Source: Crocinitomicaceae bacterium TMED16
GTDB lineage: Bacteria; Bacteroidota; Bacteroidia; Flavobacteriales_D; Crocinitomicaceae
Assembly (NCBI GenBank): GCA_002167775.1
Contig: NHBV01000047.1
Location: forward strand, 21,163-54,965
Direction of reading: 5' to 3'
DNA: 33,803 nt
This document shows positions 26,785-33,803 of the stretch, in pieces. How positions within the stretch are numbered: the first letter of the stretch is position 1; each line of letters opens with the position of its first letter. A program made the position numbers and the translations under genes. The notes beneath the pieces were generated by a model, which was given only the letters and a program-made list of their open reading frames with translations, was not told where the DNA came from and searched no databases.

Positions 26785-27339
26785 ATGTCAAGAATAGGAA
26801 ACGCACCCGTTATAATACCAGAAGGAGTTGAGATTTCTCACGCCAACGGAATTGTAACTGTAAAAGGCAAAAAAGGAGAGCTTTCTCAGGAAATAGATGA
26901 GGCGATCTCCATGAAAATAGAGGACAACACTATTACATTCTCTAGAACTTCAAACAATCCTGAGTACAGATCTAAGCATGGATTGTACAGAGCACTAATG
27001 AGTAATATGATTACTGGTGTTTCTGAAGGATTCAAGAAAGAACTACAAGTGATAGGTGTTGGTTACAGAGCAGTTGCTAAAGGTCAGCTTTTAGAGTTGG
27101 CGCTTGGTTACTCTCACGCTGTAGTATTAGAGATTCCATCTGAAATTAAGGTAAGTGCACAGACCGAAAAAGGTAAAGCACCCATCGTAACTTTAGAATC
27201 TCATGACAAACAGCTTTTGGGTCAAGTAGCATCTAAGATAAGGTCTTTAAGAAAGCCTGAGCCATACAAAGGAAAAGGTATTCGTTACATGGGCGAAGAA
27301 GTAAGAAGAAAAGCAGGTAAGGCTGCCGCTAAGAAATAA
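26785..27339 (+). CDS. rplF: 50S ribosomal protein L6
   Basis: L6 lies near the sarcin-ricin loop and the factor-binding site. The 184-residue protein starts [17 protein letters not shown]; this ATG at 26785 was chosen because the frame opens further upstream only from a TTG inside rpsH, giving an atypical nine-residue extension. It has two similar domains and the signature [19 protein letters not shown] near the C-terminus, where gentamicin-related changes occur in other species. Confidence 0.98.
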   Translation: MSRIGNAPVIIPEGVEISHANGIVTVKGKKGELSQEIDEAISMKIEDNTITFSRTSNNPEYRSKHGLYRALMSNMITGVSEGFKKELQVIGVGYRAVAKGQLLELALGYSHAVVLEIPSEIKVSAQTEKGKAPIVTLESHDKQLLGQVASKIRSLRKPEPYKGKGIRYMGEEVRRKAGKAAAKK

Positions 27340-27356
27340 TTTTTAAGATTAAAGAA

Positions 27357-27710
27357 ATGGCAAATAGAAAAGTTCTCAGAAGAGCAAAGATTAAAAGAAG
27401 AATTCGAAAAAAAGTATTCGGTACTTCAACCATTCCAAGGTTATCTGTATTCAGAAGCAACAAGCAAATTTATGCGCAGCTGATTGATGACCTAACTGGT
27501 AAAACGATCGCGTCTTCAGGATCATTAAAAAATGATGACGCAAAGAAAGGTAACAAAACAATCCAGGCTAGCGTCATAGGAAAAAACATTGCTGATAAAG
27601 CAAAGGAATCCGGTATCGAAAGCGTTGTTTTTGATAGAAACGGGTACTTATATCACGGTAGAGTTAAATCATTGGCTGAATCAGCTAGAGAAGGAGGATT
27701 AAAATTTTAA
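27357..27710 (+). CDS. rplR: 50S ribosomal protein L18
   Basis: L18 binds 5S rRNA together with L5. The 117-residue protein has the basic N-terminus [18 protein letters not shown] followed by [20 protein letters not shown]. It ends with [20 protein letters not shown] and AREGGLKF, the normal family ending. rpsE begins 3 bp later. Confidence 0.98.
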   Translation: MANRKVLRRAKIKRRIRKKVFGTSTIPRLSVFRSNKQIYAQLIDDLTGKTIASSGSLKNDDAKKGNKTIQASVIGKNIADKAKESGIESVVFDRNGYLYHGRVKSLAESAREGGLKF

Positions 27711-27713
27711 ATT

Positions 27714-28232
27714 ATGGCAGCTCAAATTATGAATCGCGTGAAAGCGGCAGATATTGAACTTAAAGACAAGCTTGTTGCAATCAACAGGGTGACTAAAGTT
27801 ACAAAAGGTGGTAGAACCTTTAGTTTTTCAGCAATTGTTGTTGTTGGAGACGAAAATGGAATTGTTGGTCATGGTCTTGGTAAGGCAAAAGAAGTTGTGG
27901 AAGCCATAACAAAAGGTATCGATGATGCAAAAAAGAACCTTATTAAGGTTCCTATTGCAAAAGGTACTGTTCCTCACACCCAGAAAGGTAAATATGGAGG
28001 AGCAAAAGTTCTTTTAAAGCCTGCATCTGATGGTACAGGGGTTATTGCAGGTGGTGCAATGCGTGCTGTATTAGAAAGTGTTGGTGTATCCAATGTACTT
28101 GCAAAATCACAAGGTTCTTCTAACCCACATAATGTGGTAAAAGCAACGATTGATGCACTTGCTCAAATGAGAGATGCAGTTGCCGTTGCAAAACAAAGAG
28201 GAATTGAATTAGAGAAAATTTTTAACGGTTAA
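27714..28232 (+). CDS. rpsE: 30S ribosomal protein S5
   Basis: S5 helps form the mRNA entry site and influences fidelity. The 172-residue protein carries the double-stranded RNA-binding-like N-terminal domain ([40 protein letters not shown]). The C-terminal domain has [20 protein letters not shown] and [16 protein letters not shown]. It lies between rplR and rpmD. No unusual feature was seen. Confidence 0.99.
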   Translation: MAAQIMNRVKAADIELKDKLVAINRVTKVTKGGRTFSFSAIVVVGDENGIVGHGLGKAKEVVEAITKGIDDAKKNLIKVPIAKGTVPHTQKGKYGGAKVLLKPASDGTGVIAGGAMRAVLESVGVSNVLAKSQGSSNPHNVVKATIDALAQMRDAVAVAKQRGIELEKIFNG

Positions 28233-28244
28233 TTCGAAAAAAAA

Positions 28245-28424
28245 ATGAGTACGATTAGAATAAAGCAAACTAGAAGCGCCATCAACAGACCGGCGAATCA
28301 GAAAGCAACGATCAAAGCCTTAGGTTTTAGCAAATTGAACCAAGAAATTGAAAAAGAGGCGACACCTCAAATTTTAGGTATGATCAATAAGGTAAAACAC
28401 CTTGTTGAAGTAATTGAAAAATAA
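28245..28424 (+). CDS. rpmD: 50S ribosomal protein L30
   Basis: L30 is a small protein of the 50S subunit. Translating from the ATG at 28245 gives 59 residues: [20 protein letters not shown], then [20 protein letters not shown] and [19 protein letters not shown]. These match the L30 pattern (KQTRSxI, QKATxxALGF, MIxKVxHLVxV). It fills the gap between rpsE (12 bp) and rplO (7 bp), the usual spc-operon place. The start follows a run of A residues and has no Shine-Dalgarno. Confidence 0.97.
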   Translation: MSTIRIKQTRSAINRPANQKATIKALGFSKLNQEIEKEATPQILGMINKVKHLVEVIEK

Positions 28425-28431
28425 ACAGAAA

Positions 28432-28878
28432 ATGAGTTTACATAATCTAACACCAGCAAAAGGATCTGTCAAAAAAGAAAGGCGTATTGCCCGAGGGCAG
28501 GGAAGCGGATATGGAGGTACCTCTACGAGAGGTCACAAAGGAGCGAAGTCAAGATCAGGTTACAAAACTAAAATTGGTTTTGAGGGTGGTCAAATGCCAT
28601 TACAACGTCGTGTTCCCAAATTCGGATTTAAGAACATTAACCGTGTAGAATACAAAGCGGTAAATCTTGCGAGCCTTGAGATGCTTGCAAGTGAAAAAGG
28701 TATTACAGAGTTTACAATTGAAACATTCCTAGAAAATGGATTGACGTCAAGTAATGACCTTGTAAAAGTTTTAGGAAGAGGTGAGTTAAAGTCTAAAATA
28801 ACAGTAAGTGCACACGGCTTTTCAAAAGCAGCGATTGAAGCGATTGAAGCGCAAGGTGGTGTATGTACAAAAATCTAA
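28432..28878 (+). CDS. rplO: 50S ribosomal protein L15
   Basis: L15 is a late-assembling 50S protein. The start is placed at the ATG at 28432 ([18 protein letters not shown]); an upstream TTG would overlap rpmD and add six atypical residues. The resulting protein has 148 residues. It shows [20 protein letters not shown] and [20 protein letters not shown], with the C-terminal globular domain ending [15 protein letters not shown]. secY follows after 23 bp. Confidence 0.98.
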   Translation: MSLHNLTPAKGSVKKERRIARGQGSGYGGTSTRGHKGAKSRSGYKTKIGFEGGQMPLQRRVPKFGFKNINRVEYKAVNLASLEMLASEKGITEFTIETFLENGLTSSNDLVKVLGRGELKSKITVSAHGFSKAAIEAIEAQGGVCTKI

Positions 28879-28879
28879 C

Positions 28880-28887
28880 TATCTTTG
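28880..28887 (+). promoter_or_regulatory. Possible internal -7 box before secY
   Basis: TATCTTTG in the 23-bp rplO-secY spacer fits TAnnTTTG exactly. No TTG lies at the proper distance upstream, so only half of a promoter is visible. It would start a transcript about 10 nt before the secY ATG. Confidence 0.3.
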
Positions 28888-28901
28888 CCAACTTTTGAAC
28901 C

Positions 28902-30242
28902 ATGAAAAGATTTATACAGAATATTAAGAATATATGGAAGGTCGAGGAATTAAGATCTCGAATCCTTCTGACCTTAGGTTTGATTCTAGTTTATAGAATC
29001 GGATCTTTTGTTGTGCTGCCGGGTGTAAATTATGCTGCTTTGGTTCAAGGGTCAGGTGACCAAAACAATACGCTAGAAAACCTTCTTTCTTTATTTTCAG
29101 GTGGAGGATTTACCAATGCGTCTATAATGGCCTTGGGTATAATGCCCTACATTAGTGCATCGATCATTATGCAACTATTAGGTATGGCGGTTCCTGCAGT
29201 GCAGAAAATGCAAAATGAGGGAGAATCTGGAAGAAAACAAATCAACAATTATACGCGTTTACTTACAATTGCCATATGTGCTTTACAAGCGCCTAGCTAC
29301 CTAAACTTATATTTAGCTGGTAAAGGAGCGATTCCAGCAGATGCTGCGAATTTTTGGTGGGTTCAAACTACTATAATTCTTATCTCAGGGGCTATGTTCG
29401 CGGTATGGTTAGGTGAAAGAATTACTGAGAAAGGAATTGGTAATGGAATATCCTTACTAATTACAGTAGGTATCTTATCAAGATTACCAGGTTCGTTTTT
29501 CGCTGAATTTGGTGCTTCTGTAGGACAGGGGAATCTAATTAAATTAGTCGTTGAAATGGTAGCCTTCATGGTTGTAGTATTAGCAACAGTGCTCATTGTC
29601 CAAGGTGTTCGAAGAATACCATTGAATACAGCAAAAAGAGTTGTAGGTGCGAGAGCTGCAAGCGACCAAGGTTCAAGAAACTACTTACCAATAAAAGTGA
29701 ATGCAAGTGGTGTAATGCCGATCATTTTTGCACAGGCAATTATGACTGTTCCCGTGATGCTTTTTGCATCGGCAGATGGAACTGGAAATTGGTTTACAAG
29801 AACATTAGGAGATATTTATGGGCTAAGCTATAACCTACTCCTAGGATTATTAATCGTTATTTTCACGTATTTCTATACTGCAATCATGATTAACCCGAGT
29901 AAAATCGCGGATGATTTAAAAAAGAGTGGAGGTTTTATACCAGGTGTTCGCCCGGGAGAAGAGACAGCTTCACACATAGACAGTGTTGTATCGAGAATAA
30001 CATTTCCGGGGTCATTATTCCTCGCGATCATTGCAATTGTTCCTGCTATTGCCAAACTATCTGGTGTAAACGATGGATTTGCAATGTTCTTCGGTGGAAC
30101 ATCTCTATTAATCATGGTAGGTGTAGTTTTAGATACCCTCCAACAAATTGAAACATACCAATTGAACCGTCATATGGATTCCTTAATGGAAGGTACTCGT
30201 GTGAGAGGAAGAAGAGGTGCTAACGAACTTTCAGGATTTTAA
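28902..30242 (+). CDS. secY: Preprotein translocase subunit SecY
   Basis: SecY forms the protein-conducting channel with SecE and SecG (secG is at 1198-1491). The 446-residue membrane protein shows ten hydrophobic segments. It opens with IRxxxLxTLxLILxYRIGxFxxLPGV-type sequence ([20 protein letters not shown]). The first periplasmic region contains the plug and [15 protein letters not shown]. The cytoplasmic loops carry [17 protein letters not shown] and the C5-type loop with [14 protein letters not shown]. infA follows after a single base, so translation is coupled. No adk or map lies between, unlike E. coli or Bacteroides. Confidence 0.98.
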   Translation: MKRFIQNIKNIWKVEELRSRILLTLGLILVYRIGSFVVLPGVNYAALVQGSGDQNNTLENLLSLFSGGGFTNASIMALGIMPYISASIIMQLLGMAVPAVQKMQNEGESGRKQINNYTRLLTIAICALQAPSYLNLYLAGKGAIPADAANFWWVQTTIILISGAMFAVWLGERITEKGIGNGISLLITVGILSRLPGSFFAEFGASVGQGNLIKLVVEMVAFMVVVLATVLIVQGVRRIPLNTAKRVVGARAASDQGSRNYLPIKVNASGVMPIIFAQAIMTVPVMLFASADGTGNWFTRTLGDIYGLSYNLLLGLLIVIFTYFYTAIMINPSKIADDLKKSGGFIPGVRPGEETASHIDSVVSRITFPGSLFLAIIAIVPAIAKLSGVNDGFAMFFGGTSLLIMVGVVLDTLQQIETYQLNRHMDSLMEGTRVRGRRGANELSGF

Positions 30243-30243
30243 T

Positions 30244-30462
30244 ATGGCAAAACAGGCATCAATAGAACAAGACGGTATCATTGAGGAAGCACTTCCTAAT
30301 GCAATGTTCCGCGTGAAACTGGAGAATGAGCATATTATCACAGCTCACATTTCAGGGAAAATGAGAATGTATTATATTAAAATATTACCTGGAGACAAGG
30401 TAAAAGTGGAGATGTCTCCATATGATTTAACAAAAGGTAGAATAACATTTCGTTATAAATAA
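30244..30462 (+). CDS. infA: Translation initiation factor IF-1
   Basis: IF-1 blocks the A site during initiation. The start at 30244 gives the standard 72 residues ([20 protein letters not shown]); an upstream in-frame TTG inside secY would add nine residues and was rejected. The S1-type OB fold is shown by [20 protein letters not shown] and [20 protein letters not shown], ending [11 protein letters not shown]. It lies 1 bp after secY and 13 bp before rpmJ. Confidence 0.98.
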   Translation: MAKQASIEQDGIIEEALPNAMFRVKLENEHIITAHISGKMRMYYIKILPGDKVKVEMSPYDLTKGRITFRYK

Positions 30463-30475
30463 TAAATAACAAAGC

Positions 30476-30592
30476 ATGAAAGTAAGAGCATCAGTAAAAA
30501 AGAGAAGCACAGATTGCAAGATCGTAAAGCGAAAGGGTCGTGTTTACGTAATAAATAAGAAGAACCCGAAATTTAAACAAAGACAAGGTTAA
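30476..30592 (+). CDS. rpmJ: 50S ribosomal protein L36, zinc-free form
   Basis: L36 is the smallest 50S protein. The ATG at 30476 gives 38 residues: [20 protein letters not shown] then [18 protein letters not shown]. The zinc-ribbon ligands of the classical form (C-x2-C ... C ... H) are reduced to a single Cys14, so this copy should not bind zinc. This form is usual in Bacteroidetes as far as I recall. It sits between infA and rpsM, as expected. Confidence 0.96.
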   Translation: MKVRASVKKRSTDCKIVKRKGRVYVINKKNPKFKQRQG

Positions 30593-30604
30593 TAAGTAAG
30601 AATT

Positions 30605-30979
30605 ATGGCACGGATTGCAGGAATAGATTTGCCCAAAAATAAAAGAGGTGTTGTTGGTTTAACATACATCTTCGGAATTGGGAGAAGTACTTCAAAGAAA
30701 ATTTTGAAAGAGAATTCAATTGATGAAAGCATTAAAGTTCAGGATTGGGATGATGCTCAATTGTCAGCGATTAGAAATTCAATCAATGAAATTAAAACAG
30801 AAGGTCAGCTAAGATCTGAAGTACAATTGAACGTAAAAAGACTTATGGACATAGGTTGTGTTCGAGGTATACGTCACAGAGCTGGTTTACCATTAAGAGG
30901 ACAACGCACTAAAAATAATTCTAGAACCAGAAAAGGGAAAAGAAAAACAGTTGCTAACAAGAAAAAAGTAACTAAATAA
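30605..30979 (+). CDS. rpsM: 30S ribosomal protein S13
   Basis: S13 contacts tRNA and the 50S subunit from the 30S head. The 124-residue protein begins [20 protein letters not shown] and has [14 protein letters not shown]. The conserved [20 protein letters not shown] is followed by [14 protein letters not shown] sequence ([15 protein letters not shown]). It is the first gene of the alpha block. The E. coli S4-binding pseudoknot leader in front of rpsM has no room here (12-bp spacer). Confidence 0.99.
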   Translation: MARIAGIDLPKNKRGVVGLTYIFGIGRSTSKKILKENSIDESIKVQDWDDAQLSAIRNSINEIKTEGQLRSEVQLNVKRLMDIGCVRGIRHRAGLPLRGQRTKNNSRTRKGKRKTVANKKKVTK

Positions 30980-30992
30980 TAAATAGTTTATC

Positions 30993-31379
30993 ATGGCAAA
31001 AACGAATCAAAAAAAGAAAAAGAACGTCAAGATAGATGCTATTGGTGAAGCGCATATCCAAGCAAGCTTTAACAACATCATCATTTCACTGACGAATACT
31101 TCAGGTCAGGTAATCTCATGGTCTTCAGCCGGTAAAATGGGCTTCAAAGGATCGAAAAAGAATACACCTTACGCTGCTCAAATTGCTGCAGAAGATTGCT
31201 CTAAAGAAGCTCATGACTATGGACTTAGAAGAGTTAAGGTATTTGTTAAGGGTCCAGGTGCTGGTCGTGAGTCTGCTATCAGAGCAATTCACAACTCAGG
31301 TATAGAGGTAACCGAAATCGTAGATGTTACTCCAATGCCGCACAATGGATGTAGACCACCAAAACGAAGAAGAGTATAA
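30993..31379 (+). CDS. rpsK: 30S ribosomal protein S11
   Basis: S11 shapes the platform near the E site. The 128-residue protein has a Lys-rich N-terminus ([20 protein letters not shown]), then [20 protein letters not shown] and the conserved [20 protein letters not shown]. It ends with [20 protein letters not shown] and RRV. It precedes rpsD but is separated from it by a 70-bp spacer, the longest in the cluster. Confidence 0.99.
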   Translation: MAKTNQKKKKNVKIDAIGEAHIQASFNNIIISLTNTSGQVISWSSAGKMGFKGSKKNTPYAAQIAAEDCSKEAHDYGLRRVKVFVKGPGAGRESAIRAIHNSGIEVTEIVDVTPMPHNGCRPPKRRRV

Positions 31380-31388
31380 TATTTAACC

Positions 31389-31432
31389 GGGAACTCAATC
31401 ATCGAAGGACAATGCCTTAATTCATGATTCCC
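31389..31432 (+). promoter_or_regulatory. Structured spacer (candidate S4 leader) before rpsD
   Basis: The 70-bp rpsK-rpsD gap can fold into a bulged hairpin. GGG (31389-31391) pairs with CCC (31430-31432), and AATCAT (31397-31402) with ATGATT (31424-31429). AAGG (31405-31408) pairs with CCTT (31415-31418) around loop ACAATG. No T-run follows. S4 autoregulates its operon in E. coli and Bacillus through mRNA structures, so feedback by S4 is a reasonable guess. No known Rfam model was recognised. Confidence 0.45.
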
Positions 31433-31449
31433 ACCTAAAACTAAATAAA

Positions 31450-32055
31450 ATGGCAAGATACACAGGACCAAAATCCAAAATCGCTCGGAGGTTCAAAGAC
31501 CCAATCTTTGGCCCAGACAAAGCGCTAGAAAAAAGAAGCTACGGACCAGGACAGCATGGACCAAACAAAAGACGTGGAAAGCAATCAGAATATGCGATCC
31601 AGCTCGGCGAAAAACAAAAAGCAAAATATACGTACGGTATATTAGAGAGACAATTCTCGAATATGTTTAAAAAAGCATCGAGAATGAAGGGAATTACAGG
31701 TGAAAACCTACTTCAATTGTGTGAGTCACGATTGGACAATATGGTTTTTAGATTAGGTATCTCCCCTACTCGACGTGGAGCGAGACAACTCGTTTCTCAC
31801 AAACACATTACTGTTAATGGAGAAATCGTTAACATTCCGTCTTTCCAAATAAAAGTTGGAGACGTTGTTAGTGTTCGTGAAAAATCAAAATCACTTGAAG
31901 CAATTACTGATTCTTTAAGTGCAAACTCAAAAACATACGAATGGTTGACTTGGGACAATGCGACATACAGCGGTACCATAATGAACATTCCATCGAGAGA
32001 ATTGATTCCAGAGACGATCAAGGAGCAATTAATTGTTGAACTATACTCTAAATAA
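31450..32055 (+). CDS. rpsD: 30S ribosomal protein S4
   Basis: S4 is a primary 16S-binding assembly protein with an S4 RNA-binding domain. The 201-residue protein begins [20 protein letters not shown]. No N-terminal zinc cysteines are present; the protein has a single cysteine ([11 protein letters not shown]). The S4 domain spans about residues 93-155: [20 protein letters not shown] then [20 protein letters not shown]. It lies after a structured 70-bp spacer and 11 bp before rpoA. Confidence 0.99.
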   Translation: MARYTGPKSKIARRFKDPIFGPDKALEKRSYGPGQHGPNKRRGKQSEYAIQLGEKQKAKYTYGILERQFSNMFKKASRMKGITGENLLQLCESRLDNMVFRLGISPTRRGARQLVSHKHITVNGEIVNIPSFQIKVGDVVSVREKSKSLEAITDSLSANSKTYEWLTWDNATYSGTIMNIPSRELIPETIKEQLIVELYSK

Positions 32056-32066
32056 TCTTAAGTAAC

Positions 32067-33059
32067 ATGGCAATATTAGATTTTCAAAAACCAGATAAAG
32101 TAATTATGAATCACTCTGACGAGTTCAGTGGTGAGTTCGAATTTAGACCATTGGAGCCAGGGTACGGTATCACTATCGGGAATTCTCTTAGAAGAATTTT
32201 ATTATCCTCTCTTGAAGGTTTTGCGATTACTTCTATCAAAATTCAAGGTGTAGACCATGAATTCACAACTATTAAAGGAGTTGTTGAAGATGTAACTGAA
32301 ATTATTTTGAACCTGAAGCAGGTTCGCTTTAAAAGACAAATTGAAGGAACAGACTCTGAAACCGTTACATTAACGGTTGCTGGTCAAGACAAGTTTACTG
32401 CTGGAGACATCGGTAAATATACGAGTGCCTTCCAAGTATTGAATCCAGACCAGGTAATCTGCCACATGGAGAATTCAGTAAAAATTGAAATGGAGTTAAA
32501 CATCAACAAAGGACGTGGTTATGCACCAGCTGAGGAAAACAAAACTTCAACAGCTTCTTTTGGAACTGTTTTCATTGATTCTATATTTACACCTATTGTA
32601 AATGTTCAATACGCAATTGATAATTTCCGTGTAGAGCAAAAAACAGATTATGAAAAGCTACTCTTCACAATCAAAACTGATGGATCAATTCATCCAAAGG
32701 AAGCCCTTAAAGAGGCAGCTAAAATCTTAATTCATCACTTTATGTTGTTCTCTGATGAGCGTATTACGCTTGAGAGCGATGCGAAATCAGAAACTGAAGA
32801 ATTCGATGAAACGTCACTTCACATGCGACAGTTGCTTAAAACTAAGCTTGTTGATATGGATTTATCCGTTCGCGCATTGAACTGTCTTAAAGCAGCTGAT
32901 GTAGAAACCTTAGGAGATTTAGTTTCATATGCAAAATCTGATTTATTAAAATTCAGAAACTTTGGTAAAAAATCTCTTACTGAGCTTGAAGATCTTGTAG
33001 ACAATAAAGGCTTGACATTTGGAATGAATGTTTCTAAATACAAACTTGACAAAGAATAG
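32067..33059 (+). CDS. rpoA: DNA-directed RNA polymerase subunit alpha
   Basis: The alpha dimer is the assembly platform of RNA polymerase, and its C-terminal domain contacts UP elements and activators. The 330-residue protein has the N-terminal domain with [20 protein letters not shown] and [19 protein letters not shown]. The alpha-CTD at about residues 258-318 carries [20 protein letters not shown], with Arg269 equivalent to the DNA-contacting Arg265 of E. coli, then [13 protein letters not shown]. It lies between rpsD and rplQ, the standard order. Confidence 0.99.
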   Translation: MAILDFQKPDKVIMNHSDEFSGEFEFRPLEPGYGITIGNSLRRILLSSLEGFAITSIKIQGVDHEFTTIKGVVEDVTEIILNLKQVRFKRQIEGTDSETVTLTVAGQDKFTAGDIGKYTSAFQVLNPDQVICHMENSVKIEMELNINKGRGYAPAEENKTSTASFGTVFIDSIFTPIVNVQYAIDNFRVEQKTDYEKLLFTIKTDGSIHPKEALKEAAKILIHHFMLFSDERITLESDAKSETEEFDETSLHMRQLLKTKLVDMDLSVRALNCLKAADVETLGDLVSYAKSDLLKFRNFGKKSLTELEDLVDNKGLTFGMNVSKYKLDKE

Positions 33060-33064
33060 GAATA

Positions 33065-33754
33065 ATGAGACACGGAAAAAAAGTAAATCACTTAAGCAGA
33101 AAGAAAGGACACAGACGAAGCCTTCTTTCGAACATGGCGTGTTCTTTAATCGAGCACAAAAGTATCAACACTACATTAGCGAAAGCAAAGGCATTGCGCG
33201 TGTATGTTGAGCCATTACTTACAAAATCAAAAACAGACTCTACACATTCTAGAAGAACAGTTTTCTCTTATTTGCAAGACAAAGACGTTGTCGCTGAATT
33301 GTTTAGAGAAGTTGCACCTAAGATTGCTACTAGAAATGGTGGCTATACTCGAATCATCAGAACGGGGTATAGATTAGGTGATAATGCAGAAATGTGTATG
33401 ATTGAGTTGGTTGACTTCAACGAAGTATATACAAAAGAAGCTGCAACGAAAACGACAAGAAGGTCACGTCGTGGAGGTAAAAAATCAACAAATGCTGAAA
33501 CTTCAATAGAAGAGGCAGTAGTGACTGAAGAGCCAACAACAGAGGCAACTGAAGAGCCAACAACAGAGGCAACTGAAGAAACAGCAGCGGAAGCAACTGA
33601 AGAACCAGCAGCAGAAGCAACTGAAGAACCAGTAGCAGAAGCAACTGAGGAGCCAGCAGCAGAAGCAACTGAAGAACCAAAAGCTGAAACACCTTCAGAA
33701 GAAGAATCTAAAGAAGATGATAATTCATCTGAAGCGGATAAAAAAGAAGGATAA
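33065..33754 (+). CDS. rplQ: 50S ribosomal protein L17 with long acidic repeat tail
   Basis: L17 lies near the tunnel exit. The first ~120 residues are a normal L17: [20 protein letters not shown], then [20 protein letters not shown] and [20 protein letters not shown]. The protein has 229 residues in total, about twice the classical length. After a basic linker ([10 protein letters not shown], 131-140) comes an acidic tail with seven 8-residue repeats of type TEEPxxEA (154-209), then a Ser/Glu/Asp-rich end. Flavobacterial L17 often has a moderate tail; this one is longer and repetitive. It is the last gene of the super-operon. Confidence 0.97.
   Translation: MRHGKKVNHLSRKKGHRRSLLSNMACSLIEHKSINTTLAKAKALRVYVEPLLTKSKTDSTHSRRTVFSYLQDKDVVAELFREVAPKIATRNGGYTRIIRTGYRLGDNAEMCMIELVDFNEVYTKEAATKTTRRSRRGGKKSTNAETSIEEAVVTEEPTTEATEEPTTEATEETAAEATEEPAAEATEEPVAEATEEPAAEATEEPKAETPSEEESKEDDNSSEADKKEG
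33524..33691 (+). repeat. Seven tandem 24-bp repeats in the 3' part of rplQ
   Basis: A 24-bp unit of the type ACTGAAGAGCCAACAACAGA plus four bases is repeated seven times in frame, coding TEEP(T/A/V/K)(T/A)EA. The first two copies are identical at the protein level; the third has Thr for Pro and the last ends in Thr. Copies stay in frame, so slippage would change tail length by whole 8-residue units. Confidence 0.9.
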
Positions 33755-33803
33755 GCATGAATTTTCGAAAGAAATAATCATATTTAAAAAAGATGATCAG
33801 GAT
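33755..33803. other. Sequence after rplQ, no gene seen
   Basis: These 49 AT-rich bases after the rplQ stop contain only a six-codon reading frame (33757-33777). No hairpin terminator is visible before the window ends. The next gene must start beyond the edge. Confidence 0.7.

Noticed and set aside
30217..30243. Nine-residue extension of IF-1 from an upstream TTG
   Set aside because: It lies within secY; the ATG at 30244 gives exactly the standard 72-residue IF-1.
33524..33691. Tandem repeats as a CRISPR array
   Set aside because: Units are contiguous 24-bp in-frame coding repeats with no unique spacers and no cas genes.
33417..33692. Leu-rich minus-strand frame of 91 codons opposite rplQ
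   Set aside because: The repeated Leu pattern is the mirror of the Glu/Ala/Thr repeat codons of the L17 tail, not a membrane protein.
33757..33777. Short frame after rplQ (six codons)
   Set aside because: Too short and without any recognisable motif; chance occurrence in AT-rich sequence.

Overview
The window comes from a member of the Bacteroidetes (Bacteroidota), most likely order Flavobacteriales. Four points support this: gliding genes gldE and gldD follow ssb; secY is followed directly by infA with no adk or map; promoters fit the Bacteroidetes form (TTG, 19-21 bp, TAnnTTTG); and most starts have A-rich upstream sequence with no Shine-Dalgarno motif. I cannot name the genus. Base composition is AT-rich and coding density is very high. 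No stretch over 300 bases lacks a gene. I found no tRNA, rRNA, IS element, prophage or CRISPR array.

Region 1 (1-5495, minus strand) reads miaB, a sigma-54-type activator, an LptE-like lipoprotein, an unknown acidic protein, secG, then groES and a groEL cut by the left edge. miaB to secG is one tightly packed unit with overlapping starts and stops. A 141-bp gap with three inverted repeats and a sigma-54-like promoter motif separates secG from groESL.

Region 2 (5496-12665, plus strand) starts at a divergent promoter region shared with miaB. It holds topA, ssb, gldE, gldD and folK, then a separately promoted 573-residue lipoprotein with an OmpA-like part and a TPR-like part. A strong bidirectional terminator ends it.

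Region 3 (12651-16587) has a minus-strand MurG-like glycosyltransferase, then clpP and clpX (protease subunit and unfoldase), then pdhB (pyruvate dehydrogenase E1 beta).

Region 4 (16588-33754) is one continuous str-S10-spc-alpha ribosomal super-operon: rpsL, rpsG, fusA, rpsJ through rpoA and rplQ, with secY and infA inside and no tuf. The last 49 bases hold no gene.

Most of the window is conserved housekeeping sequence, and I see no clear new multi-gene system. The points most worth checking are the sigma-54-like signal at groESL, a hairpin leader in front of rpsD, the 8-residue repeat tail on L17, the near-perfect Shine-Dalgarno before rplE, and the lipoprotein at 10897.
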